Shown: positions 1 through 5,391 of the stretch, piece after piece
Numbering within the stretch: the stretch's first letter is position 1
Layout: each line of letters opens with the position of its first letter
Source of the DNA: UBA5862 sp002408105
GTDB lineage: Bacteria; Pseudomonadota; Gammaproteobacteria; Pseudomonadales; UBA5862
NCBI GenBank assembly: GCA_034189125.1
Contig: JAXHVB010000120.1
Span: 1-5,391 of the forward strand
Length of the DNA stretch: 5,391 nt
Direction: 5' to 3'
Translations under genes and position numbers: made by a program
The notes under the pieces: generated by a model
Database searches by the model: none
The model's input: the letters and a program-made list of their open reading frames with translations, nothing else
Told to the model about the DNA's origin: nothing

Positions 1-469
1 GTCAACGGCGGGTCTCGGTATGGATCAACTGTCGCAGTTGGTGCGAGAGCGGTATGCAAATCAGGTCCCAGGTCTTGAAGTGGATGTCTTGCTCGCCCGG
101 TACTCGGAGAAGAACATTTACGTCTTCGGAGAAGTGGTGGAGCCTGGCGCGTTTCCAGTGAATGCTCCTGTGAATTTGTTCCAGGCCCTGGCCCTTTCAG
201 GAGGCTTGCGTGCAGGGGCAGCATCAGAATATGCGTTGGCAGTGCGTGTTGAGGGCACACGGGTGGTTGCTCGTCGGGTCGATTTGGTTGCGACGCTCTC
301 GGGACGTCACTCATCAAGCGGTGCGCCATTCGTGCTTCAACCAGAGGACATTCTGTACGTGCCGCGAGGGCGGCTGGCAAATGCAGCAGACATGGGCCGG
401 ATGATCAGTGAAGCCCTGATGTACCGCGGCATTGGCATCACGTTTGGGTACGACATTGATGATCGCTGA
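1..469 (+). CDS. Outer-membrane polysaccharide export protein (Wza/GumB type), C-terminal part; 5' end outside window
   Basis: This protein family forms the outer-membrane channel through which capsule or exopolysaccharide leaves the cell. The frame is open to the left edge, and the six codons before the first ATG (position 20) encode STAGLG, which continues the usual end of a polysaccharide export (Poly_export) domain, so that ATG is internal and the true start lies upstream. Counting from the first full codon, about 155 residues are visible. Residues 1-33 finish the export domain. Residues 37-91 look like an SLBB (soluble ligand-binding beta-grasp) domain, with YVFGEVVEPGAFPV followed by a helix ending in LSGG. 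Residues 112-121 carry the family's typical LQPEDILYVP strand. The tail, ending ITFGYDIDDR, resembles the C-terminal helix region of the family. Signal peptide and lipoprotein cysteine cannot be seen. It overlaps the next gene, a chain-length regulator, which supports the call. Confidence 0.9.
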   Translation, partial: STAGLGMDQLSQLVRERYANQVPGLEVDVLLARYSEKNIYVFGEVVEPGAFPVNAPVNLFQALALSGGLRAGAASEYALAVRVEGTRVVARRVDLVATLSGRHSSSGAPFVLQPEDILYVPRGRLANAADMGRMISEALMYRGIGITFGYDIDDR

Positions 470-1745
470 AGATCCCTTTGTGACAAAAGTTCACGGCAGC
501 ATTCCGAGCGACCATGCAGAGCCTGGGGTGCATGAGCCCTTTGTTAAGGAGACGTTCCGGATCCTTTTCAGCCACATTAGGGTGATTGTTGGCATGGCGA
601 TCGGATTTATCGCCGTGGCCTTAGCCATCGCGGCGCTGGCGGACGAGGTGTGGGAAGTCGACGCAAAGGTGGTGGTCCTTTCCAAGCGCCTGAGCCAACT
701 TGGTGATTCGACCGGCGGGCCCATGGCGAGGTACTTTCCACCGGATTTGCAAGACCTCGAAACCGAGCGAAACATTCTGATGGCTTCAGGGTTGCTGGGA
801 GCCACAGTCACCGAACTTTACGATGCGGGTTTGTTGACTGAAAAAGCCTCCGCAGCGGCGCTGTGGATGCAGGAGCTGAAGCACTCGCTTCGTGCGATGC
901 TCCCTGTCGATTCGGACGTCGAGGGCCCCGCTGCACAGCGCAAGGCGGAACTTGAACAGTGGATCGAAGTGTTTCGTGATGCCGTTCAGAGTCAAATTTT
1001 GCCCGGCTCTAACATCATCCAGCTAACCATCCAGTACTCGAACCCGAATACCGCACAGGAGTTTTTGAACCGACACCTTGCCAACTACCTGGAGCTTCGT
1101 CGCCAGTTGTTGCTTGAGAAGATCGACCCGAATTCTGCACAGCAGCGTACCGCATGGTTTGAAGCGCGCTTTTCCCGGCTCGAGTCCGAGAAGTTGGCCG
1201 TGTTGGCTCGTTATGGCTCAAGCGATGTCGACCGCGAATTGACCTTTTCTTTGGATCAACTGTTCGATGAAAAGCAAACAAGAAATCGCCTCGAGTCTGC
1301 ATTGCTTGAAACGACCAGGTCGGATGATGTGGAAACGATGAGGCGTCAAATCTCACTGCATGAGAGTCGAATCGAAAATTTGGAAAAGCGTATCGCAGAA
1401 CTGAACGTCGCGGAAACGCGGCTGATTCGACTTGACACCGAGATTGAAGCGACTCGGGAAGCCTACATGGCGTACGTGCGCCATTCGGAAGAGGCGCAAA
1501 GTCTGGCTGCAGCGGAGCGGGAGAACTTTGCAAATGTCAAAGCCGTTGAGCCCGCGGTGATCCCACCCAAGCCCGTATTTCCTCAGTGGTCCATGCTGCT
1601 TCCAGTTGCGGGGATCACAGGCCTGTTGCTGGGTGTGCTCTCGGCCTATCTGCTGGAATTTACTGGCCAGACCGTTGCCACCAAAGAACAGTTGGCACGC
1701 CTGCTGGGCCTGCCTGTTATCGCAGTGATTGACGATGCACGCTGA
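459..1745 (+). CDS. Wzz/GumC-type polysaccharide co-polymerase (chain-length determinant), no kinase domain
   Basis: This is an inner-membrane protein of the Wzz/GumC family, which sets polymer length and links the polymerase to the outer-membrane exporter. From ATG 459 it has 428 residues: a cytoplasmic tail (1-40), a first membrane segment (about 41-61), a large periplasmic domain (62-377) with charged, heptad-like helices at about 230-345, a proline-rich stretch at 364-376 (EPAVIPPKPVFPQ), a second membrane segment (about 378-399), and a short cytoplasmic tail with the family-typical LGLPVIAVID. No Walker A/B motifs or tyrosine cluster follow, so it lacks the tyrosine kinase of Wzc-type proteins; a separate kinase might be encoded elsewhere. 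The start is uncertain. ATG 459 overlaps the upstream stop by 11 bases, with only a weak GGG at 446-448 before it. TTG 432 and GTG 480 (GAAGA at 468-472) are alternatives, giving 437 or 421 residues. Confidence 0.88.
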   Translation: MIAEDPFVTKVHGSIPSDHAEPGVHEPFVKETFRILFSHIRVIVGMAIGFIAVALAIAALADEVWEVDAKVVVLSKRLSQLGDSTGGPMARYFPPDLQDLETERNILMASGLLGATVTELYDAGLLTEKASAAALWMQELKHSLRAMLPVDSDVEGPAAQRKAELEQWIEVFRDAVQSQILPGSNIIQLTIQYSNPNTAQEFLNRHLANYLELRRQLLLEKIDPNSAQQRTAWFEARFSRLESEKLAVLARYGSSDVDRELTFSLDQLFDEKQTRNRLESALLETTRSDDVETMRRQISLHESRIENLEKRIAELNVAETRLIRLDTEIEATREAYMAYVRHSEEAQSLAAAERENFANVKAVEPAVIPPKPVFPQWSMLLPVAGITGLLLGVLSAYLLEFTGQTVATKEQLARLLGLPVIAVIDDAR

Positions 1746-1756
1746 CAACTTCAATC

Positions 1757-1761
1757 GGGGA
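1757..1761 (+). promoter_or_regulatory. Ribosome-binding site for the GT4 glycosyltransferase
   Basis: GGGGA lies 6 bases before GTG 1768, in the 22-base gap after the co-polymerase stop. It supports the GTG start over the in-frame ATG at 1786, which has no purine-rich site in front of it. Confidence 0.55.
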
Positions 1762-1767
1762 TAGGCT

Positions 1768-2898
1768 GTGTCGTCTCCGCGCGTCATGCACCTGATCGAC
1801 TCCGGGGGATTCTACGGCGCGGAGCGGGCGCTATTGAACCTGGTTGCTGCGCCTGGTTGCGTGGAACACACGGTCCTACGACTGGGACACAAAAGCGGGG
1901 ACAGAAGTCGTTTTGTCCAAGCTTTGGAAATGGCGGGTGTCCGGTGTCACGAAGGTGTCGGCGTCCATACACTGATCGGCGAGTTGCGCTGGATCCTCAA
2001 ACACCAACGACGGGATCGACCGACACACCTTCACTGCCACGGGTACAAGCCGACCATCTTGGGCATCTTGGTGGGGCGTTTGACCGGTACGCGCGTTCTG
2101 GTTACGCAGCACGGGTTCACCAACAAGAACCACAAGGTCCGGTTATACAACTGGCTTTCGATTCAGGCGTGTCGCCGCAGCGGCGTGGATGTGGTGTGTG
2201 TGTCTGAGCCGATTCGAAACAAGTATGCCGCCCACGGGTTGGCGTTGGCCCAGTTGACTGTTGTGCCCAATGCAGTCCCCGCGACGCAGGTTTCATCGCT
2301 TACCCAGCGCCTAGAGGCACGTTCTCGGTTGCACTGCCGACCGGGTGACTTCGTGATCGGGTTCGTTGGCCGGCTCAGCGTTGAAAAAGGCCCTGATCGG
2401 TTCGTGCAGCTGGTTGCGCAACTGAGGCAGCGCGGTGTACCAGTGGCGGCGCGCGTGCTCGGCGAGGGTCCTATGGGGCTTGAGTTGCAGCGTCAGGTTG
2501 GCCGTGAAGGCATCGGTGACGATCTAAAATTCTTGGGTTTTCGCGAAGACGCCGCTTTGTTGCTCCCCGGCTTCGACGTCGTTGTGGTTCCTTCACGAAC
2601 TGAAGGGGTTCCAATGACGATACTGGAAGCGATGTCGGCGTCGGTACCTGTTGTCGCGTTTGCGGTCGGAGGTATTCCCAGTGTTGTCCGGGATCATGAG
2701 ACAGGCTGCCTGATCGAGCCCGGGTGCATTGATAAAATGGCGGATGCAGTGGAAGCATTGTTTTTGGATGACACCCAGCGGCGGTTGATGGGTGAGCAGG
2801 GGCGTGAAGTCGTTGAGCACGAGTTTTCGATCGCCGAGCAGGTGCGTCAATACGAACTTCTATATGCCGGTGCGGTGTCCACCCCCCGAGTGGCCTGA
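1768..2898 (+). CDS. GT4-family (GT-B fold) glycosyltransferase
   Basis: This is a cytoplasmic glycosyltransferase that probably transfers a sugar from a nucleotide donor to the lipid-linked repeat unit; donor and acceptor cannot be told from sequence. The 376 residues match the usual length of the family. The N-terminal Rossmann-like domain opens with RVMHLIDSGGFYGAER (5-20), including the glycine-rich loop and glutamate common in GT4 enzymes, and has HCHGYKP at 89-95 and TQHGF at 113-117. VVPNAV at 165-170 marks the linker region. The C-terminal domain begins near 195 with IGFVGRLSVEKGPD (197-210), the donor-site segment with conserved Arg and Lys. SRTEGVPMTILEAMS (276-290) holds the E-x7-E motif, E279 and E287, that contacts the donor in GT4 enzymes. 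GGIP at 301-304 is also typical. No membrane segment is evident. The GTG start has a good ribosome-binding site and lies 22 bases after the preceding stop, implying co-transcription. Confidence 0.93.
   Translation: MSSPRVMHLIDSGGFYGAERALLNLVAAPGCVEHTVLRLGHKSGDRSRFVQALEMAGVRCHEGVGVHTLIGELRWILKHQRRDRPTHLHCHGYKPTILGILVGRLTGTRVLVTQHGFTNKNHKVRLYNWLSIQACRRSGVDVVCVSEPIRNKYAAHGLALAQLTVVPNAVPATQVSSLTQRLEARSRLHCRPGDFVIGFVGRLSVEKGPDRFVQLVAQLRQRGVPVAARVLGEGPMGLELQRQVGREGIGDDLKFLGFREDAALLLPGFDVVVVPSRTEGVPMTILEAMSASVPVVAFAVGGIPSVVRDHETGCLIEPGCIDKMADAVEALFLDDTQRRLMGEQGREVVEHEFSIAEQVRQYELLYAGAVSTPRVA
2888..2893 (+). promoter_or_regulatory. Possible ribosome-binding site for the Wzy-like gene
   Basis: GAGTGG sits inside the last codons of the glycosyltransferase gene, 9 bases before GTG 2903. 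The match is modest, but it favours GTG 2903 over ATG 2864, which lacks a clear site. Confidence 0.35.
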
Positions 2899-2902
2899 GC
2901 CC

Positions 2903-4336
2903 GTGCCGACCTACCCCTCGCAGAAGACCATTCAAGCGCCTTGGCTCTTGTTTATTGGAGTGCTTGCGCTGGCCTGTGCGGCATGGTTCGCTCAGCCGGA
3001 GTTTTTTCTAGCACCAGCACTGCTTGTGGCGGGCGTGTGTGTCCCAACAGTATGGAGGCGACCGGAGCTTACGCTGGCGGTTGTGCTCTTGATGGTGCCA
3101 TTCGAGACCTTGCAGCAACTCTCTTTCTCGAAGTTTCTTACCTTGTCCAAGCTCGCGGGTGCGGCTGGCATTGTACTCGTGGGCTACAGACTGCTGACTG
3201 GGCGTGCTGATTACAGAAGGTTGAGGACACGCATGTGGTGGCTGATTGCGCTTCTTCTTGGCGTGCACTTGGTCGGTTCAGTCGGCTCGATTGCCCCTGA
3301 AATGTCAATCGAGCACACGCGCAAGCTGTTCATCGCGGTGGCCGTGTTCGGCTTGGGTTTGGTGTTGATTCCGCGGTTGCCCGCACGCCGATGGGTCGAG
3401 ATGGCGTTTTTTTCAGTTGCCGCCACTGCGGCGCTATCTCTTGCTGGCCCTGGTGAAGCTGATGTTCAGTCCCGCAATTTGGGCTTTCTCACCGATGCAA
3501 ATTACTTTGCGATGCTGCTTGTCAGTTCGGTTCCGTTGGGCCTGTACCTGTTGAGGACCGCTCCCCGGCCATTGTACGGAGCGGTGGTTGCGGTTTCTCT
3601 GGTCTTCTTGCTGATCGCGACCGTGCAGTCATTTTCGCGCTCGGCCTTTGTCGTGTTTATGCTGCTTGTGGCGTTTTGGCTCTGGGGCGAGCGTCACCGT
3701 GTTCGGCGCATGCCTGCATCAAGCATCGGGCTCGCAGGAGCCTTCGGTCTAGTGGTGATGCTCGGCGCAGTTGCGGTGGCACCAACCGAGTATGTCCAAC
3801 GGGTCACCTCGCTGGCGCAGCTTGTCGAAGGCACGCAGGGACTGGAGGACCGGTCGCTGGGAAGGCGCTCTTCGTATCTTGTTGTGGGGCTGGAGGCCAC
3901 TGCAAATCGACCTGTCTTTGGGTCGGGGCCTGGTACCTATCCTGTTTTGTACTCGCGTAGCCCTTTCGCGGTCGGGTTTTCTCTGAGCGATGGGCCAGAC
4001 AGCCTGTTTAGGCGCGCCCACAACACGTATCTCGAACTGATGGTGGAGGTTGGCCTCCCTGGGGCTTTCGCTTTCGTGGCTCTGGTGGTTTACGGGACCG
4101 TCAATTTTCGGCGTGCCAGAGCTATATGGCTTCACCTGGGCCAGTGGGAACTGGCCGAGCTGGCACGGCATTGCGGTTTGGCTTTCATGTCGATTGCGCT
4201 GTTCCTGTTTCTGCTCAGCGCTCCGAATTTAAAGTGGTTTTGGTTTTTCCTGGCGTTCTCGCATGTGATGCTGGCGGCAGCGGAGCGATACGGCGCCCCA
4301 ATTGCGCCCTACTGGGATGGAGCTCCCCGAAATTGA
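2903..4336 (+). CDS. Polytopic Wzy / O-antigen ligase family membrane protein
   Basis: This is an inner-membrane protein of the Wzy_C (O-antigen ligase/polymerase) superfamily, which joins polysaccharide units at the periplasmic face. From GTG 2903 it has 477 residues and roughly 12-14 hydrophobic segments, near 13-30, 36-51, 55-66, 85-99, 111-129, 141-158, 163-181, 200-217, 223-241, 246-262, 274-293, 385-401, 422-439 and 444-461. Family signs are LTDANYFAMLL (196-206), SRSAF after a membrane segment (245-249), and a large hydrophilic loop (about 294-384). The loop carries NRPVFGSGPGTYPV (335-348) and RAHNTYLELMVEVGLPG (371-387); the HNTYLE segment with H373 is the hallmark of the Wzy_C domain. 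GTG 2903 lies 4 bases after the preceding stop; an upstream ATG at 2792 would overlap the glycosyltransferase by over 100 bases and is unlikely. With a co-polymerase and exporter in the operon, a polymerase role is more likely than ligase, but sequence alone does not separate the two. Confidence 0.88.
   Translation: MPTYPSQKTIQAPWLLFIGVLALACAAWFAQPEFFLAPALLVAGVCVPTVWRRPELTLAVVLLMVPFETLQQLSFSKFLTLSKLAGAAGIVLVGYRLLTGRADYRRLRTRMWWLIALLLGVHLVGSVGSIAPEMSIEHTRKLFIAVAVFGLGLVLIPRLPARRWVEMAFFSVAATAALSLAGPGEADVQSRNLGFLTDANYFAMLLVSSVPLGLYLLRTAPRPLYGAVVAVSLVFLLIATVQSFSRSAFVVFMLLVAFWLWGERHRVRRMPASSIGLAGAFGLVVMLGAVAVAPTEYVQRVTSLAQLVEGTQGLEDRSLGRRSSYLVVGLEATANRPVFGSGPGTYPVLYSRSPFAVGFSLSDGPDSLFRRAHNTYLELMVEVGLPGAFAFVALVVYGTVNFRRARAIWLHLGQWELAELARHCGLAFMSIALFLFLLSAPNLKWFWFFLAFSHVMLAAAERYGAPIAPYWDGAPRN
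4319..4322 (+). promoter_or_regulatory. Ribosome-binding site that supports a TTG start
   Basis: GGAG lies inside the end of the Wzy-like gene, 10 bases before TTG 4333. It is the main evidence for the TTG start, as no ATG is available between the upstream gene's end and the glycosyltransferase core. Confidence 0.5.
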
Positions 4337-5322
4337 CCGTTGTCGTTGCATCCAAGCGCTACAGTGTCATCGTGCCCTGTTATAACGAGGCGCATAACCT
4401 GACCCGAATGCTGGATTCCGTTCGCGTTGCGTCGAAAAATCGCGACTCGAATACCTTGGAAGTACTGGTGATCGACAATGGATCTCAAGATGGCAGTGAT
4501 GACATTGCCCGGGCGGGCGGAGCGGTCGTACTGTGCGCGAACCGTGTGAGCATCAGTCGCTTGAGAAATCTAGGCGCAGAGGCAGCCCAGGGAGAGGTGC
4601 TGCTGTTTCTCGACGCAGACATGGAAGTTCCCCCTGATTGGCTCGATCGGATTGATGAGGCCCTTGCAGCAGGTGCCGATGCCTTGGGATTCGTCGAGCA
4701 GGTGCCGCGAGAGGCCCCTTGGTATGCACAGGTGTGGTCGCAACGCATTGCGGCTCGCAGAAGCCATGACATGCCAGTGGACTATCTACCGGGCCGGAAC
4801 ATTGCTGTTCGACGTCAACTGTATCTACAGGTGGGTGGCTTTTCCGAGGCACTCGCCACCGGTGAGGACAAAGACCTTTCTCTTCGCCTGATTGCGGCGG
4901 GTGCATCCATTAACTCGGTTGCCGGACGACCGATGATGCACTGGGGCTATGAACGGAGTTTCAGCGAACTTTTGCGTAAAGAGTTCTGGCGCCAAAGCAG
5001 CCACATCGACTTGCTCGCGCGGCATGGAGCCTCGGTGCGGCTCATGAGGTTTCCTGTTGCGTCCGTGGCAGTTCTTGCGTTCTTGTGCATTGGATTGGTC
5101 GCTGTAGCGGTTCAGCAGTGGCAGGTTGCACTGTTGTCGTTCTTTCTTTCGTTTCTGCCGGCTGTCGGTGTGACGTTTTCGAGAGGTGATGGGCTGCGCT
5201 TCCGACCCGTCGCGGCTGCGCAGTTGGTCTTCTTGTATTGGGTTCGGTTTCAGGTTGCGGGGCTCTCCGTGCTGCGGGCACTGTGGTTGCGGGCCACCAC
5301 AAGACGGAGTCCGCGCCCGTGA
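4333..5322 (+). CDS. GT2-family glycosyltransferase with C-terminal membrane segments
   Basis: This is an inverting GT-A-fold glycosyltransferase, likely held at the cytoplasmic face of the inner membrane, adding a sugar to the lipid-linked unit. From TTG 4333 it has 329 residues. YSVIVPCYNEAHNL (10-23) is the classic GT2 first strand. VLVIDNGSQDGSDD (44-57) binds the nucleotide. SRLRNLGAEAAQGEVLLFLD (75-94) leads into the DxD metal-binding motif D94-A95-D96. PGRNIAVRR (153-161), GGF (168-170) and GEDKDLSLRL (177-186) form the acceptor side, with E178/D179 placed like the catalytic base. HWGY at 203-206 follows. No QxxRW motif is seen, which argues against a processive synthase. Hydrophobic segments near 240-262, 264-282 and 295-312 form a C-terminal membrane anchor. 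The start codon overlaps the preceding stop as TTGA (4 bases), which suggests translational coupling. An ATG at 4126 in this frame lies deep inside the previous gene and is rejected. Sugar specificity is unknown. Confidence 0.9.
   Translation: MTVVVASKRYSVIVPCYNEAHNLTRMLDSVRVASKNRDSNTLEVLVIDNGSQDGSDDIARAGGAVVLCANRVSISRLRNLGAEAAQGEVLLFLDADMEVPPDWLDRIDEALAAGADALGFVEQVPREAPWYAQVWSQRIAARRSHDMPVDYLPGRNIAVRRQLYLQVGGFSEALATGEDKDLSLRLIAAGASINSVAGRPMMHWGYERSFSELLRKEFWRQSSHIDLLARHGASVRLMRFPVASVAVLAFLCIGLVAVAVQQWQVALLSFFLSFLPAVGVTFSRGDGLRFRPVAAAQLVFLYWVRFQVAGLSVLRALWLRATTRRSPRP
5306..5309 (+). promoter_or_regulatory. Ribosome-binding site for the last, partial gene
   Basis: GGAG lies 9 bases before GTG 5319, inside the 3' end of the GT2 gene. 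Together with the 4-base GTGA overlap it argues that a new gene begins here. Confidence 0.45.
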
Positions 5323-5391
5323 CCGTGCTTGTGGTGCTGTTTTGGATGCTGTTGCTGCTGCCGCTTTACCCATTTGTCGGGTATCCATGTG
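5319..5391 (+). CDS. Start of a further gene with a hydrophobic N-terminus, possibly a membrane glycosyltransferase; cut by right edge
   Basis: Only 24 codons are visible, starting at GTG 5319, which overlaps the GT2 stop as GTGA. They encode VTVLVVLFWMLLLLPLYPFV followed by GYPC: a continuous hydrophobic segment then a YPFVGYP-like turn. Some GT2 glycosyltransferases begin with a membrane segment ending in a similar Tyr-Pro motif just before the catalytic domain, so such an enzyme is a reasonable guess. Another polytopic membrane protein, such as a flippase, cannot be excluded. The overlap, the ribosome-binding site and the open frame to the edge support it being a real gene; the function is inferred weakly. 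Confidence 0.55.
   Translation, partial: MTVLVVLFWMLLLLPLYPFVGYPC

Noticed and set aside
20..469. ATG 20 as the start of a small complete export protein
   Set aside because: The frame continues to the left edge without a stop, and the six codons before the ATG fit the export domain, so the gene is truncated by the window rather than short.
1253..1264. Short repeat TGGATCAACTGT shared with positions 22-33
   Set aside because: The match is only about 12 bases, lies inside two coding regions that are not otherwise related, and is best explained by chance.
1015..1533. Antisense open frame of 172 codons opposite the co-polymerase
   Set aside because: Its composition is rich in Arg, Ser and Pro, with no domain, and it is opposite a clear coiled-coil coding region; it is a shadow frame.
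1746..1767. Possible terminator or promoter between the co-polymerase and GT4 genes
   Set aside because: The 22-base gap has no inverted repeat with a T-run and no convincing -35/-10 pair; it holds only the ribosome-binding site.
2792..2902. Upstream extension of the Wzy-like gene to ATG 2792 or ATG 2864
   Set aside because: Both would overlap the GT4 gene, by 107 and 35 bases, and add a polar, non-conserved-looking tail; GTG 2903 just after the stop is simpler.
4126..4332. Extension of the GT2 gene to ATG 4126
   Set aside because: This would add 69 residues read out of frame through the conserved end of the Wzy-like gene; typical GT2 proteins begin just before the VIVPCYNE strand.
4825..5388. 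Long antisense open frame (187 codons) opposite the GT2 C-terminus
   Set aside because: It lies wholly opposite a well-supported gene, its translation is low-complexity in Arg, Gln, Pro and Thr with no recognisable domain, and such mirror frames are common in GC-rich genes.

Overview
The window is the interior of a polysaccharide biosynthesis and export operon. All six genes are on the + strand, packed end to end, and no gene-free stretch exceeds about 25 bases. The base composition is moderately GC-rich, by eye in the high fifties percent. A Wza/GumB-type outer-membrane export protein beside a separate Wzz/GumC-type co-polymerase points to a Gram-negative bacterium, most likely a proteobacterium. 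That placement is an inference; nothing here fixes the genus.

Layout: (1) 1-469, the C-terminal part of an outer-membrane polysaccharide export protein with an SLBB domain, cut by the left edge. (2) 459-1745, a Wzz/GumC-type chain-length determinant with two membrane segments and a periplasmic coiled coil, without a fused tyrosine kinase. (3) 1768-2898, a GT4-family (GT-B fold) glycosyltransferase. (4) 2903-4336, a polytopic Wzy/O-antigen-ligase-family membrane protein. (5) 4333-5322, a GT2-family (GT-A fold) glycosyltransferase with C-terminal membrane segments. (6) 5319 to the right edge, the first 24 codons of another gene with a hydrophobic N-terminus, possibly another membrane glycosyltransferase.

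Together the genes fit a Wzx/Wzy-type pathway. The two glycosyltransferases would add sugars to a lipid-linked repeat unit on the cytoplasmic side. The Wzy-like protein would polymerise (or ligate) units at the periplasmic face, the Wzz/GumC protein would set chain length and bridge the periplasm, and the export protein would carry the polymer across the outer membrane. A Wzx flippase, an initiating phosphoglycosyltransferase and a kinase/phosphatase pair are not in the window and may lie outside it.

The most notable feature is translational. Genes 3 to 6 all appear to start at GTG or TTG, each with a purine-rich ribosome-binding site inside or just after the preceding gene, and genes 4-5 and 5-6 share 4-base stop/start overlaps. 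No promoter, terminator, RNA gene, mobile element, CRISPR array or notable repeat was found. I see no sign of an undescribed system; this is a recognisable type of locus whose sugar specificity cannot be read from sequence.
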